A DNA stretch of 64,000 nt. It comes from Bacteroidales bacterium 52_46 (GTDB taxonomy: Bacteria > Bacteroidota > Bacteroidia > Bacteroidales > Muribaculaceae). Shown piece by piece: positions 53,054 to 62,225 of this stretch. The stretch's first letter is position 1; every line of letters begins with the position of its first letter. The DNA is taken from contig MNQK01000027.1 in assembly GCA_001915385.1 (NCBI GenBank), positions 1 to 64,000 of the forward strand, in the 5' to 3' direction. Made by a program: the position numbers and the translations under genes. The notes under the pieces are model-generated. The model did not search any database, was not told where the DNA came from, and saw only the letters and a list, made by a program, of their open reading frames with translations.

Positions 53054-55081
53054 ATGTATAATATTCATGAACTTTCAGCTATGGACGATGACCAGCTTCG
53101 TCAGGTAGCTGAGTCGATGGGAATAAAAAAATTCAACCCCGAGAACCGACAAAATATTATCTACGATATTCTTGACAATCAGGCTATAAATGTAGCCTCG
53201 ACCTCAGCCGGCAATCTTCCTGAGAAAAAACGCCGTCAGCCCCGCGAGAAACGCGCCGAGAAGACTCCGCGCAAGCCGAAGGCCTCCGACGGCACCGCAG
53301 AGGCCGAAGCCACCGTCGACAGCGCCGGCGAACCCGCTCCCGACAACAACGAGACTCCGCGCCGACGTCCCGGACGTAAGCCAAAATCCGACGAGAACGC
53401 ACAGCCGCAGGAGGAAACTACGGCTCAGGAGACAGCAGCCGGCGAAACAATGCCACAACCGGCACAGCAGCGTCGCGGACGCAAGCCTAAGGCAAAGACT
53501 ACCGATGACACGGCATCGGAAGCCACAAACGAACCGACCGATAACCGCGCTGACGCCGAGCCGACAGAAACTCCGGCACCCGTTGCCCCCGAACGCCGGC
53601 TTCCCGAAGCCGAACCGGCACCCGCAGCCAACACTCAGGAAGCCACTTATGAATCCGCCGACAAAGCACCGGAAGCTGCCGACAGCCGCGAGCAACAGCC
53701 CCAGCAGCCCCAGCAGCTGCGCCCGCAGACGCAGTCCTCGTTCGGCTCATTCTTCCCGCGTGCAGGCGGCAAGACTTTCGCCCCACGTTCGCAGAAAGAG
53801 CGCGAGGAAGCCGCAGCAGCTGCCGCAGCCGCTCCCATTATAATCTACGAGCCGGGCAACGAGGCGCAGGCACCCCAGCAACAGCAGGGCAAAAAGAACA
53901 AAAAGAACCGAAACAAGCAGCAACAACAGCAGCCGCCCGTGCGTCAGGAACACCGCTACAACTTCGACGGTCTCATTCAGGCACAGGGCGTGCTCGAAGT
54001 GATGCCCGAAGGATACGGATTCCTCCGTTCGAGCGACTACAACTATCTCGCATCGCCCGACGACATCTACGTCACCCAGCAGCAGATCAAGCAATACGCG
54101 CTGCGTCCGGGCGACGTGGTGGAATGCACCATACGTCCGCCTCACGAAGGTGACAAATATTTCCCCATGAGCGAAGCGCTGATGATCAACGGCCGCACAC
54201 CCGAGTTTATCCGTGACCGCACTCTCTTCGAGCACCTTACCCCGCTCTTCCCCGACGAGAAGTTCGATCTTACCTCAGGACGTTCATGCAACATCTCGAC
54301 ACGCGTGGTCGACATGTTCTCACCCATCGGCAAAGGACAGCGCGGACTTATCGTAGCTCCGCCCAAGACAGGTAAAACCATCCTTCTCAAGGATATAGCC
54401 AACGCCATAGCCGAAAACCACCCCGAGACCTACATCATGATACTCCTCATCGACGAGCGTCCCGAGGAGGTGACCGACATGATGCGTTCGGTCAACGCCG
54501 AAGTCATAGCCTCGACATTCGACGAACCCGCCGACCGCCATGTCAAGATTGCAAGCATCGTGCTTGAAAAGGCAAAACGAATGGTGGAATGCGGTCACGA
54601 CGTAGTGATACTTCTCGACTCAATCACACGTCTGGCACGTGCCTACAACACCGTAAGCCCCGCTTCGGGCAAAATCCTCTCGGGCGGTGTCGACGCCAAC
54701 GCGTTGCAGAAGCCGAAACGTTTCTTCGGAGCGGCCCGTAATATCGAGGGTGGAGGCTCGCTCACCATCATCGCTACTGCGCTGACCGAAACGAGCTCAA
54801 AGATGGACGAAGTCATCTTCGAGGAATTCAAGGGCACAGGCAACATGGAGCTTCAGCTCGACCGCAAGCTCTCCAACAAACGCATATTCCCCGCCGTCGA
54901 CATTACCGCGTCGAGCACACGCCGCGACGACCTGCTGCTGCGCACCGAGACGCTCAACCGCATGTGGATACTGCGCCGTTTCCTCTCCGACCGCAACTCA
55001 ATCGAGGCGATGGAATTCATCAAGGACCGCATGGAGCGCACACGCGACAACGACGAACTGCTCCGCACCATGGGCGACTGA
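53054..55081 (+). CDS. rho: Transcription termination factor Rho with long insertion
   Basis: 675 residues against about 420 in E. coli. Residues 1-45 are the Rho N-terminal helix bundle (MYNIHELSAMDDDQLRQVAES). Residues about 50-300 are a low-complexity insertion rich in Pro, Glu, Ala, Gln, Lys and Arg, with three RRGRKPK/RRPGRKPK-like AT-hook-type motifs and Gln runs. The RNA-binding cold-shock domain starts near 302 (FDGLIQAQGVLEVMPEGYGFLRS). The ATPase P-loop APPKTGKT is near 433-440. A disordered insertion of this kind is known in Bacteroides Rho, where it promotes condensate formation. It ends transcripts in an RNA-dependent way. Confidence 0.95.
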   Translation: MYNIHELSAMDDDQLRQVAESMGIKKFNPENRQNIIYDILDNQAINVASTSAGNLPEKKRRQPREKRAEKTPRKPKASDGTAEAEATVDSAGEPAPDNNETPRRRPGRKPKSDENAQPQEETTAQETAAGETMPQPAQQRRGRKPKAKTTDDTASEATNEPTDNRADAEPTETPAPVAPERRLPEAEPAPAANTQEATYESADKAPEAADSREQQPQQPQQLRPQTQSSFGSFFPRAGGKTFAPRSQKEREEAAAAAAAAPIIIYEPGNEAQAPQQQQGKKNKKNRNKQQQQQPPVRQEHRYNFDGLIQAQGVLEVMPEGYGFLRSSDYNYLASPDDIYVTQQQIKQYALRPGDVVECTIRPPHEGDKYFPMSEALMINGRTPEFIRDRTLFEHLTPLFPDEKFDLTSGRSCNISTRVVDMFSPIGKGQRGLIVAPPKTGKTILLKDIANAIAENHPETYIMILLIDERPEEVTDMMRSVNAEVIASTFDEPADRHVKIASIVLEKAKRMVECGHDVVILLDSITRLARAYNTVSPASGKILSGGVDANALQKPKRFFGAARNIEGGGSLTIIATALTETSSKMDEVIFEEFKGTGNMELQLDRKLSNKRIFPAVDITASSTRRDDLLLRTETLNRMWILRRFLSDRNSIEAMEFIKDRMERTRDNDELLRTMGD

Positions 55082-55114
55082 TTAAGGGTGTCACATAACA
55101 AAAACTGTTGATAC

Positions 55115-55585
55115 ATGCGCAACGAAGAACAACTCGAAGGGGTTACACTCCTGGGCAACACCGGAGTGAAATATCCCACGCAATACGCTCCCGAGGTGCT
55201 TGAGACATTTGTCAACAAGCACCCCGGCAACGAATATCTCGTCACTTTCACCTGTCCGGAATTCACATCGCTGTGCCCCAAGACCGGGCAGCCAGATTTC
55301 GCCAAAATCATAATCAACTACATACCGCGCGAACGGATGGTCGAGAGCAAGAGCCTGAAGCTCTATCTGTTCAGCTTCCGCAACCACGGCGACTTCCATG
55401 AGGACTGCGTCAACATCATCATGAAGGACCTGTGCCGGCTCATGGACCCGCGCTATATCGAAGTGAAAGGTATCTTCACCCCACGCGGAGGCATAGCCAT
55501 CTACCCGTTTGCCAACTACGGCGACGAAGAGCACCAGTGGCTGGTGAAAAAACGTCTCGAAGCCTCGTTTCTCGACTCATTTTAA
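55115..55585 (+). CDS. queF: NADPH-dependent 7-cyano-7-deazaguanine reductase
   Basis: 156 residues, the short type I QueF of the tunnelling fold. It reduces preQ0 to preQ1 in queuosine synthesis. The catalytic Cys54 in TSLCPKTGQPDFA forms the thioimide, Asp61 lies in the same motif, and the family motif KSLKLYLFSFRNHGDFHED is intact. QueC, which makes preQ0, is encoded 63 bp downstream, so successive enzymes are encoded by adjacent genes. It follows rho by 33 bp and may be in the same transcript. Confidence 0.95.
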   Translation: MRNEEQLEGVTLLGNTGVKYPTQYAPEVLETFVNKHPGNEYLVTFTCPEFTSLCPKTGQPDFAKIIINYIPRERMVESKSLKLYLFSFRNHGDFHEDCVNIIMKDLCRLMDPRYIEVKGIFTPRGGIAIYPFANYGDEEHQWLVKKRLEASFLDSF

Positions 55586-55599
55586 CTTAATGCTAAAAA

Positions 55600-55624
55600 G
55601 TAGGGACGCACGGTCTGTGCGTCC
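55600..55624 (+). repeat. Single GTAG-foot hairpin, family C (C3)
   Basis: GTAG (55600-55603), GGACGCAC / GTGCGTCC (55604-55611, 55617-55624), identical in its arms to C2. The sequence after it keeps ATTGATTAT (55637-55645) of the C1/C2 spacer, but no second hairpin follows. The queC start codon lies only 3 bp behind that spacer remnant. Confidence 0.85.
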
Positions 55625-55648
55625 GTGAAACTATGTATTGATTATTTT

Positions 55649-56308
55649 ATGAAACAATCACTGATCGTATATTCCGGGGGACTCGATTCTACCACGCTTC
55701 TGTGGGAGTATGCCGCCGACATCGCCCTGGCCGTCAACTTCAATTACGGCTCCAACCACAATGCCCGCGAGGCCGAGTGCGCGCGCCGCAACTGTGCGAA
55801 GCTTGGGATAAAACTCATGGAAATCGACCTGGGTTTTATGGCGAAATACTTCAAAAGCTCCCTGCTCGAAGGAGCCGACGCCGTGCCGTCGGGCAACTAC
55901 GACGACGAGAACATGCGGTCGACCGTCGTGCCCTTCCGCAACGGCATAATGCTGTCGGTAGCGGCAGGTCTCGCCGAGAGCTACGGCCTGTCGACAATAC
56001 TCATAGCCAACCATGCGGGCGACCATGCCATCTACCCCGACTGCCGCCCGGGATTCGTCGACGCAATGGGCAAAGCCGTCAGCGAAGGCACCTACGAGGG
56101 GATAAAACTGTCGGCTCCCTACACCATGCTCACCAAGGCGCAGATTGTGGAACGAGGCGCACGCATCGGCGTGGACTACAACGATACCTACAGCTGCTAC
56201 CGCGGAGGCGAACATCACTGCGGCACATGCGGCACATGCCGCGAACGCGCCGAAGCATTCGCACTGGCCGGCGTCCCCGACCCTACCGTTTACGATAATA
56301 TACTATAA
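55649..56308 (+). CDS. queC: 7-cyano-7-deazaguanine synthase
   Basis: 219 residues from the ATG at 55649; an in-frame GTG at 55625 would lie on the arm of hairpin C3 and add residues not found in the family. Makes preQ0 from carboxy-deazaguanine, ammonia and ATP. The PP-loop motif SGGLDST is at 9-15, and the zinc site is in CYRGGEHHCGTCGTC. It follows queF, and the B3/B4 gene begins 3 bp after its stop. Confidence 0.94.
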   Translation: MKQSLIVYSGGLDSTTLLWEYAADIALAVNFNYGSNHNAREAECARRNCAKLGIKLMEIDLGFMAKYFKSSLLEGADAVPSGNYDDENMRSTVVPFRNGIMLSVAAGLAESYGLSTILIANHAGDHAIYPDCRPGFVDAMGKAVSEGTYEGIKLSAPYTMLTKAQIVERGARIGVDYNDTYSCYRGGEHHCGTCGTCRERAEAFALAGVPDPTVYDNIL

Positions 56309-56311
56309 TTT

Positions 56312-56992
56312 ATGACAGAAGTATTGTTTTCCGACGAATTCAAGGCACTCGCTCCCGACTACCGCATGCTCCAGATTGAAGCCGACGTAGAGGGTGGCGA
56401 TACTCCGCAGGAGCTTACCGATGAAATCAACCGGTTGGCCGCCTCGATGCGTCAGGTGATGGAGATAGCCGACATAAACCGTCGTCCCGGCATCGCGGCC
56501 ACGCGTGCCGCCTACAAACGCTTCGGCAAGGACCCCAACCGCTACCGTCCGTCGCAGGAACAGATGTCGCGCCGCATACTCAAGCAGCTCGGCCTCTATG
56601 TGGTCAACAACCTTGCCGACGCCGGCAATCTGCTTTCACTGAAATGCGGCTGCTCGCTGGGCGTATTCGACCGCGACAAAATCGAGGGAACCGCAATCAC
56701 CCTCGGACGCGGCCGTCACGACGAACCCTACACCGGCATAGGGCGCGGCGAACTCAACATCGAGAATCTTCCCGTAATACGTGACGCCGCCGGAGGCATC
56801 GGCACCCCGACTTCCGACAACGAGCGCACCGCTGTCGACGCCTCGACACGCCGGATACTGATAACCGTCAACATCTACGGCGACGCCGATATGGCCGATG
56901 CCGAAATCGACGCCGAAGCACGCCGGCTGCTGACCCGATACTGCTCGGCCTCCGGCATAGAATCACGCATCGTACACGCCGCACTACAGTAA
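56312..56992 (+). CDS. B3/B4 tRNA-synthetase-domain protein
   Basis: 226 residues matching the free-standing B3/B4 domain found in the phenylalanyl-tRNA synthetase beta subunit, where it edits mischarged tRNA. Typical motifs are RPGIAATRAAYKRFGKDPNRYRPSQE and LADAGNLLSLKCGCSLGVFD. No catalytic synthetase domain is present. Stand-alone copies may act in trans editing or in something else; function unproven. Tightly spaced after queC (3 bp). Confidence 0.85.
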   Translation: MTEVLFSDEFKALAPDYRMLQIEADVEGGDTPQELTDEINRLAASMRQVMEIADINRRPGIAATRAAYKRFGKDPNRYRPSQEQMSRRILKQLGLYVVNNLADAGNLLSLKCGCSLGVFDRDKIEGTAITLGRGRHDEPYTGIGRGELNIENLPVIRDAAGGIGTPTSDNERTAVDASTRRILITVNIYGDADMADAEIDAEARRLLTRYCSASGIESRIVHAALQ

Positions 56993-57051
56993 TGAAATTT
57001 CAGGATGGAGAAGTAATTCTGCTAAAATTCTCTTAATGAAAATTCAAACTG

Positions 57052-58338
57052 ATGACAGACATACTTATAATAATCGCACTCATATTGCTCAACGGCGTAT
57101 TTTCGATGTCGGAAATAGCCCTCGTGTCAGCCCGCAAATCAAAACTTTCGGCTGAAGCCAAGAAGGGCAGCCGCGGAGCAAAAACGGCATTGCGCCTCAT
57201 CGAGAATCCCGACCGGTTTCTCTCGACCGTACAGATAGGCATAACGCTCATAGGCATACTCACCGGTCTGTTTTCGGGCGCGGCGTTCGCGGCTCAGCTC
57301 GGCGACCGGTTCTGCGACCTCGGACTTCCCGACGCCACAGCCCACCGCCTCGCGCAGATACTCATCGTGGCTGTTGTGACCTACCTCTCAATCGTCATAG
57401 GCGAACTTATCCCCAAACGTATAGGCATAGCCATGTCCGACAGGATATCGATATGGATAGCGCCGCTGATGCAGGTACTTTCTGTGGTGACGATGCCTGT
57501 GATATGGCTGCTTTCGGTATCGACCAATCTTGTGGTAAGGCTTCTCGGACTTCGGGGCAAGACGGCCGTCGTGACCGAGGACGAGATACGCTCGCTGATA
57601 CAGGAGGGTACTGAAGCGGGGCAGGTACAGGAAGTGGAGCAGGACATCATGGAACGGGCACTCGTGATGGGCGACCAGACCGTGAGCAGCATCATGACCA
57701 ACCGCTCCGACATCGTGAGTCTCAACTGCCGCATGTCGGTGCAGGATATAAAAGACACCGTTTTCACACATCTGCACCGGGGCTATCCCCTCTATTGTGA
57801 AAAGGGAAAGGAGGTCACCGGCATAGTGCTTGCCTCCGTACTGCTCAGGGCACTCGACCAAGGGGATGTGGATTTGAAAAAGATTGCCGCAGAACCGGTG
57901 TACTTCCCCGAAAGCATGACCGTGTACGACGCGCTTGCCGTACTGAAAAGCGGCGAAGTGGAATGCGCGCTCGTATGCGATGAGTTCGGCGACATGCAGG
58001 GCATCGTGACACTCCGCGATGTGCTTGAAGGACTTGTCGGCATGATCAATGACCCGGCTGACAATCCGCAGATAAGGCCGCTCGCCGACAACGCCGCCGA
58101 ACTCATAGTCGACGGACAGTACCGGTGGTACGACTTCCTGTCATATCTTGAAGCGGAAGACCTCTACCGGCCGGCGGCCTATTCGACCGTGGCCGGATGG
58201 TTTCTCGAGACATACCGCCATCTTCCCCACGAGGGAGAAACTGTGGAATGGCAGGGCATACGGTTCAAAATCCTCGATATGGACGGAGCGCGTATCGACA
58301 AATTTCTTGTAAGCAGAATAAACCCCGACCGACTATGA
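57052..58338 (+). CDS. CNNM/CBS-domain 'hemolysin family' membrane protein
   Basis: 428 residues. The N-terminal DUF21 (CNNM) domain has three to four membrane helices (about 1-170, LIIIALILLNGVFSMSEIALVSARKSKL), followed by two CBS domains (about 205-330, with SIMTNRSDIVSL and DEFGDMQGIVTLRDVLEGLVG) and a CorC_HlyC domain at the C-terminus. Related proteins (CorC/MpfA/YhdP type) take part in Mg2+ or Co2+ export; the 'hemolysin' name is historical. Its stop overlaps the kup start (ATGA), so the two are co-translated. Confidence 0.9.
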   Translation: MTDILIIIALILLNGVFSMSEIALVSARKSKLSAEAKKGSRGAKTALRLIENPDRFLSTVQIGITLIGILTGLFSGAAFAAQLGDRFCDLGLPDATAHRLAQILIVAVVTYLSIVIGELIPKRIGIAMSDRISIWIAPLMQVLSVVTMPVIWLLSVSTNLVVRLLGLRGKTAVVTEDEIRSLIQEGTEAGQVQEVEQDIMERALVMGDQTVSSIMTNRSDIVSLNCRMSVQDIKDTVFTHLHRGYPLYCEKGKEVTGIVLASVLLRALDQGDVDLKKIAAEPVYFPESMTVYDALAVLKSGEVECALVCDEFGDMQGIVTLRDVLEGLVGMINDPADNPQIRPLADNAAELIVDGQYRWYDFLSYLEAEDLYRPAAYSTVAGWFLETYRHLPHEGETVEWQGIRFKILDMDGARIDKFLVSRINPDRL

Positions 58339-60299
58339 CAACCGACGACAGCAAAACCCGCAAAGTGACCGCGCTGACGCTGATAATGACGCTCGGCATA
58401 GTTTTCGGCGACATCGGTACGTCGCCCCTCTACGTCATGAAGACAATCCTGCACGTCAATCCCGCGTTTGACGCCGACTACGTCATCGGGGCGGTATCGT
58501 GCGTGATATGGACGCTTACACTGCAGACCACACTCAAATATGTCGTCATTGCGCTGCGTGCCGACAACAAGGGCGAAGGGGGCATACTCGCGCTCTTCTC
58601 GCTGCTGCGCCGGTGCAAGCCGCGCTGGCTCTACATAGCCGCCATAGTCGGAGCGAGCGCCCTGGTGGCCGACGGCGTCATAACCCCGGCCATCACCGTG
58701 ACCACCGCAATCGAAGGGCTAAACACCTTCAGCGCCTCGGCACCCGTGATACCCATAGTACTCGCCATCGTCACGTTCATATTCATCCTACAGTATTTCG
58801 GGACAAAGACCATAGGCAATCTTTTCGGGCCCGTGATGCTCGCATGGTTCCTGATGCTCGGTGTGCTTGGAGCCGTGGCGCTCGCGTCATGTCCGGCGAT
58901 ACTCAAGGCGTTCAATCCCGTCTACGCCGTCAGGCTGCTTATCGACTATCCGGGATGGTTCCTGGTGCTCGGCGCCGTGTTCCTGTGCACCACGGGAGCG
59001 GAGGCACTCTATTCCGACCTCGGCCACTGCGGACGCCGCAACATATCCATCACGTGGGGATTCGTGAAGGTAATGCTCATACTCAATTACCTCGGACAGG
59101 GAGCATGGATACTCTCGGGTCCGGCCGACGCCGCGTTGTCGGTCAATCCGTTCTACGGCATAATGCCGCAATGGTTCACCGGCATAGGCATAGTCATGTC
59201 GACGCTTGCCGCCATTATCGCGAGCCAGGCGCTGCTCAGCGGTTCGTTCACACTGTTCAGCGAGGCTATCGGACTCGACTTCTTCCCCCGCGTACGCATC
59301 AAGTATCCCACCGATGTCAAAGGGCAGCTTTTCATCCCGATGGTAAATATCTTCCTCTATCTCGGCTGTATATTCACGGTGCTGATATTCCGCAGCTCGG
59401 CTCACATGGAGGCCGCCTACGGTCTTGCCATCACCATAACGATGCTCATGACGACGATGCTGCTCTGCGTATGGATGCATAAGCATAAGATACATATGTG
59501 GCTGATACTCGCATTCGGAATTACGTTTTTCACGCTTGAGAGCGTATTTTTCATCGCCAACGCCACCAAATTCGTGCACGGCGGATGGTACACGGTGCTA
59601 ATAGCGGGCTTCGTGTTCGCGGTGATGTACATCTGGCACAGAGCCGAGACGATACGCAACAAATTTGTCGACATGAGGAGCATGTCGTCGGTCATTCCCG
59701 TAATAAGGGACATCAAGGCTGACAAGGAGATACCGCTGTATGCCTCCAACGTGGTGTATCTGAGCCGTGCGGCCGACGAAAGCGAGGTAGAGAGCAAACT
59801 CGTCTACTCGATTGTCAACAAGCATCCCAAGCGTGCCGACCACTACTGGCTCATACATATCGATGACACCGACCGTCCTGACACCCTCGAATATGACTAC
59901 ACCATACTCGTGCCCGACACCCTTTACCGCATAAACTTGCATCTCGGATTCAGGGTGAGGTCGCAGCTCAATGTATATTTCCGTCAGATAGTCGAGGATT
60001 TGCATGACAAAGGCCTTGTCGACATAACCTCGACCTACGGTTCGCTGAGCCGTCACGGCATCCCGGGCAATTTCCGCTTCGTGATTTTGCGGCACCTGTT
60101 CTCGCCCGACAGCTCATGCAAAGGTTCCGACCGTGTCATGATGCGTCTGCATGCCCTCCTGCGCCGCATGGCGCTCCCCAAGGAAGCGGCACTCGGCCTC
60201 GACACCAGCAATGTCGATGTCGAAAACGTGCCCCTTATCATCAATACACGTCCGTCTCAGCGCATCACCCTGCGCACCGGGCAGGATTCAACCGATTAG
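58335..60299 (+). CDS. kup: KUP-type potassium transporter
   Basis: 654 residues from the ATG at 58335, which overlaps the previous stop; the longer frame starts inside the CNNM gene and is rejected. The first helix carries the signature GIVFGDIGTSPLYVMK, followed by about 11 more helices up to residue 440, and a soluble C-terminal domain of about 200 residues (NVVYLSRAADESEVE). It takes up K+ with protons across the inner membrane. Joint translation with a CBS protein suggests ion homeostasis as a shared role. Confidence 0.94.
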   Translation: MTTDDSKTRKVTALTLIMTLGIVFGDIGTSPLYVMKTILHVNPAFDADYVIGAVSCVIWTLTLQTTLKYVVIALRADNKGEGGILALFSLLRRCKPRWLYIAAIVGASALVADGVITPAITVTTAIEGLNTFSASAPVIPIVLAIVTFIFILQYFGTKTIGNLFGPVMLAWFLMLGVLGAVALASCPAILKAFNPVYAVRLLIDYPGWFLVLGAVFLCTTGAEALYSDLGHCGRRNISITWGFVKVMLILNYLGQGAWILSGPADAALSVNPFYGIMPQWFTGIGIVMSTLAAIIASQALLSGSFTLFSEAIGLDFFPRVRIKYPTDVKGQLFIPMVNIFLYLGCIFTVLIFRSSAHMEAAYGLAITITMLMTTMLLCVWMHKHKIHMWLILAFGITFFTLESVFFIANATKFVHGGWYTVLIAGFVFAVMYIWHRAETIRNKFVDMRSMSSVIPVIRDIKADKEIPLYASNVVYLSRAADESEVESKLVYSIVNKHPKRADHYWLIHIDDTDRPDTLEYDYTILVPDTLYRINLHLGFRVRSQLNVYFRQIVEDLHDKGLVDITSTYGSLSRHGIPGNFRFVILRHLFSPDSSCKGSDRVMMRLHALLRRMALPKEAALGLDTSNVDVENVPLIINTRPSQRITLRTGQDSTD

Positions 60300-60324
60300 A
60301 CAATATCAATAAAAAAATACAGTA

Positions 60325-60939
60325 ATGAAATCTCTCCGCATCTACACCGGAAACATCAACATGCGTTTTATCGAGGAAGCCGTCGAAGCACTTGAAGACG
60401 GACGCCCGATTATCTATCCCACCGACACGCTCTATGCCATCGGCTGCGACGCTACCAACCAGCGCGCCATCGAACATGTGTGCCGCATCAAGGGAATCGA
60501 CCCGCGGCGGCAGAATCTCGCCATATTATGCGCCGACCTGAGTCAGGCCGCCCGCTTCGCCCGCATCGACAACAACGCCTTCGACATCATGCGCCGCAAC
60601 CTTCCCGGTCCGTTCACATTCATACTCCCGCCGGCCCACACCCTCCCGAAAGTATTCAAAGGACGCAAGGAAGTAGGCGTGAGAATACCTGACGACGACG
60701 TGGCGCGTTGCCTTGCCGAATCCCTCGGCCGTCCGCTCCTCACCACCTCAATCATCACCGGAAGCAGCAACAGCGACGACTACCACACCGCGATGATGGA
60801 AATAGCCGACAGCTATAAATCCGACATCCCCCTCCTCATCGACTCCGGCGCCCGCGACTGCATCCCCTCCGCCATAATCGACATAATGGACCCCACCACC
60901 CCCACCATCCTCCGTGAAGGCCCCCGTCCCCTGCAATAA
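60325..60939 (+). CDS. Sua5/YciO/YrdC-family protein (threonylcarbamoyl-AMP synthase-like)
   Basis: 204 residues forming a single YrdC domain. The enzyme makes L-threonylcarbamoyl-adenylate from threonine, bicarbonate and ATP for the t6A base of tRNA. The PTDTLYAIGCDA and KRP-like IKGIDPRR segments, FPGPFT-like NLPGPFTFILP and VGVRIPD motifs are present. The YciO-type sub-branch is possible, because IKGID replaces KxR-xxxP in part. It ends the plus-strand run, and a repeat-rich spacer follows. Confidence 0.85.
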   Translation: MKSLRIYTGNINMRFIEEAVEALEDGRPIIYPTDTLYAIGCDATNQRAIEHVCRIKGIDPRRQNLAILCADLSQAARFARIDNNAFDIMRRNLPGPFTFILPPAHTLPKVFKGRKEVGVRIPDDDVARCLAESLGRPLLTTSIITGSSNSDDYHTAMMEIADSYKSDIPLLIDSGARDCIPSAIIDIMDPTTPTILREGPRPLQ

Positions 60940-60981
60940 CATCCCCGATTGCAAAACTATAATCAGTTGCCAAAAGTCACA

Positions 60982-61002
60982 GCAAATTGTATGAACGCGA
61001 TT
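60982..61002 (+). repeat. AAATTGTA-ACGCG boundary motif (D3)
   Basis: GCAAATTGTATGAACGCGATT, related to D1 and D2, located 33 bp before a large inverted repeat. Confidence 0.65.
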
Positions 61003-61035
61003 CAATGCTGTCAACTTAAAGGATAACCGCATCGG

Positions 61036-61282
61036 AAAGCCGGAGGCTTGAGGGTCTACTATTAACCCCGGTCGGAGACCGCATAGCGGGCGCAGGCCGG
61101 GGTAATCAAGAGCAATCATCTCATAAGCCCGGGACGGGCGTTTTGTGGTAGTCATCACGTTTACTACCACAAAACGCCCGTCCCGGGCTTATTCCTGCCA
61201 AGTGGCCCCTACCGGGGCCTACGGGTCACTACGTGTCCCTTCGACCCCGGTTAATAGTAGCCCCTCGAGCCTCCGGCTCTTT
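61036..61282. repeat. Nested 247-bp inverted repeat
   Basis: Outer arms 61036-61077 and 61241-61282 (about 42 bp, a few mismatches, containing GCCGGAGGCT and CTACTATTAACCCCGG). Inner arms 61123-61152 and 61163-61192 are a perfect 30-bp inverted repeat with a 10-nt loop. It lies between convergent genes and can form a very long hairpin or cruciform. No transposase frame is inside. Confidence 0.9.
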
Positions 61283-61319
61283 GTATCAACATTCCTTAAG
61301 TAATTTGATTGTGCCGGGG

Positions 61320-62189
61320 TTACAGGCGGGAGTAGGTGGGGGTGAAGGTGTCGCCGGCTGTGGAGAGGCCGGTGTCGAAGCCGCGTTTGAACCAGCGAAC
61401 GCGCTGCTCGGAGCGGCCGTGGTTGAAACTTTCGGGCATTTCGCGGCCGTAGGCTTTGCGCTGGAGGTAGTCGTCGCCTATTTTGGAAGCTACATCGAGC
61501 GCCACTTGGAGGTCGCCGGGTTCGAGAGAGCCGAACATGGCGTTGTCGTGGTAGGCCCATACGCCGGCATAGTAGTCGGCCTGCAGCTCCAGACGCACAC
61601 TGATTTTGTTGGCTTCGGTCTCAGAAAGACGCGCCATCTGATTGTGCGCGTCATCGAGAGTGCCGAGCAGATACTGCACGTGGTGCCCTACCTCATGGGC
61701 TATGACGTAGGCGTAGGCGAAATCGCCGCCGCCTCCGATTGTCGACTGCATGTCGCGGAAGAAATCCAGATCTATATAGACTGTCTGATCGGCCGAACAG
61801 TAGAATGGGCCGGTCTGCGCGGTACCCTGACCGCAACCTGTCTGCACGGCGTCCTTGTAGATGACAAGTTTCGGCTCGCGGTATTCACCCCAGCCATTCT
61901 TGCGGAATTCCTCGCGCCACACGTCTTCGGTGCCGGCAAATACTTTCGACGACAGGTCGAAGAGATATGCGTCGGTCTCGTCCTCCACGTATTCGGGGTA
62001 TGAACCTCCGCCACCCAGACCCTGCGAAGCCGCATTGCTTATGGCGGTACCTATGTCGCCGCCGCTCATCAGTGTGATTATCACTGCCACAATGGCACCG
62101 ACGATACCGCCGCCGGCCGCGATTGATTTTCCCGATACGCGGCGCCGGTCGTCTACGTTGTCGCTTCTGCGTCGGCCGTCAAGTCTCAT
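61320..62189 (-). CDS. YpfJ-type neutral zinc metallopeptidase
   Basis: 289 residues of the YpfJ/zinc metallopeptidase family (PF04228). A short Arg-rich N-terminus precedes one membrane helix (about 24-41, AAGGGIVGAIVAVIITLM), so the catalytic domain probably faces the periplasm. The zinc motif HEVGHHVQ is at 165-172 (His165, Glu166, His169). TGCGQGTAQTGPFYCSADQTVYID is the family hallmark. Substrates are unknown. It is in the same orientation as the dipeptidase, with hairpin B4 in the 67-bp gap. Confidence 0.9.
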   Translation of the reverse strand: MRLDGRRRSDNVDDRRRVSGKSIAAGGGIVGAIVAVIITLMSGGDIGTAISNAASQGLGGGGSYPEYVEDETDAYLFDLSSKVFAGTEDVWREEFRKNGWGEYREPKLVIYKDAVQTGCGQGTAQTGPFYCSADQTVYIDLDFFRDMQSTIGGGGDFAYAYVIAHEVGHHVQYLLGTLDDAHNQMARLSETEANKISVRLELQADYYAGVWAYHDNAMFGSLEPGDLQVALDVASKIGDDYLQRKAYGREMPESFNHGRSEQRVRWFKRGFDTGLSTAGDTFTPTYSRL

Positions 62190-62225
62190 AATTCCGTAGT
62201 TTTATAGGTGAGTTTTTAATTTTTT

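Larger units (their letters stand above)
60940..61319. other. 380-bp convergent intergenic region, repeat-filled
   Basis: Contains motif D3 (60982-61002) and the nested inverted repeat 61036-61282. No coding frame is plausible. Confidence 0.8.

Noticed and set aside
58197..58334. N-terminal extension of kup
   Set aside because: It lies inside the CNNM gene in another frame; the ATG at 58335 starts the family sequence.
61036..61282. Insertion sequence
   Set aside because: No transposase frame lies between the arms; only a non-autonomous element or terminator can be argued.
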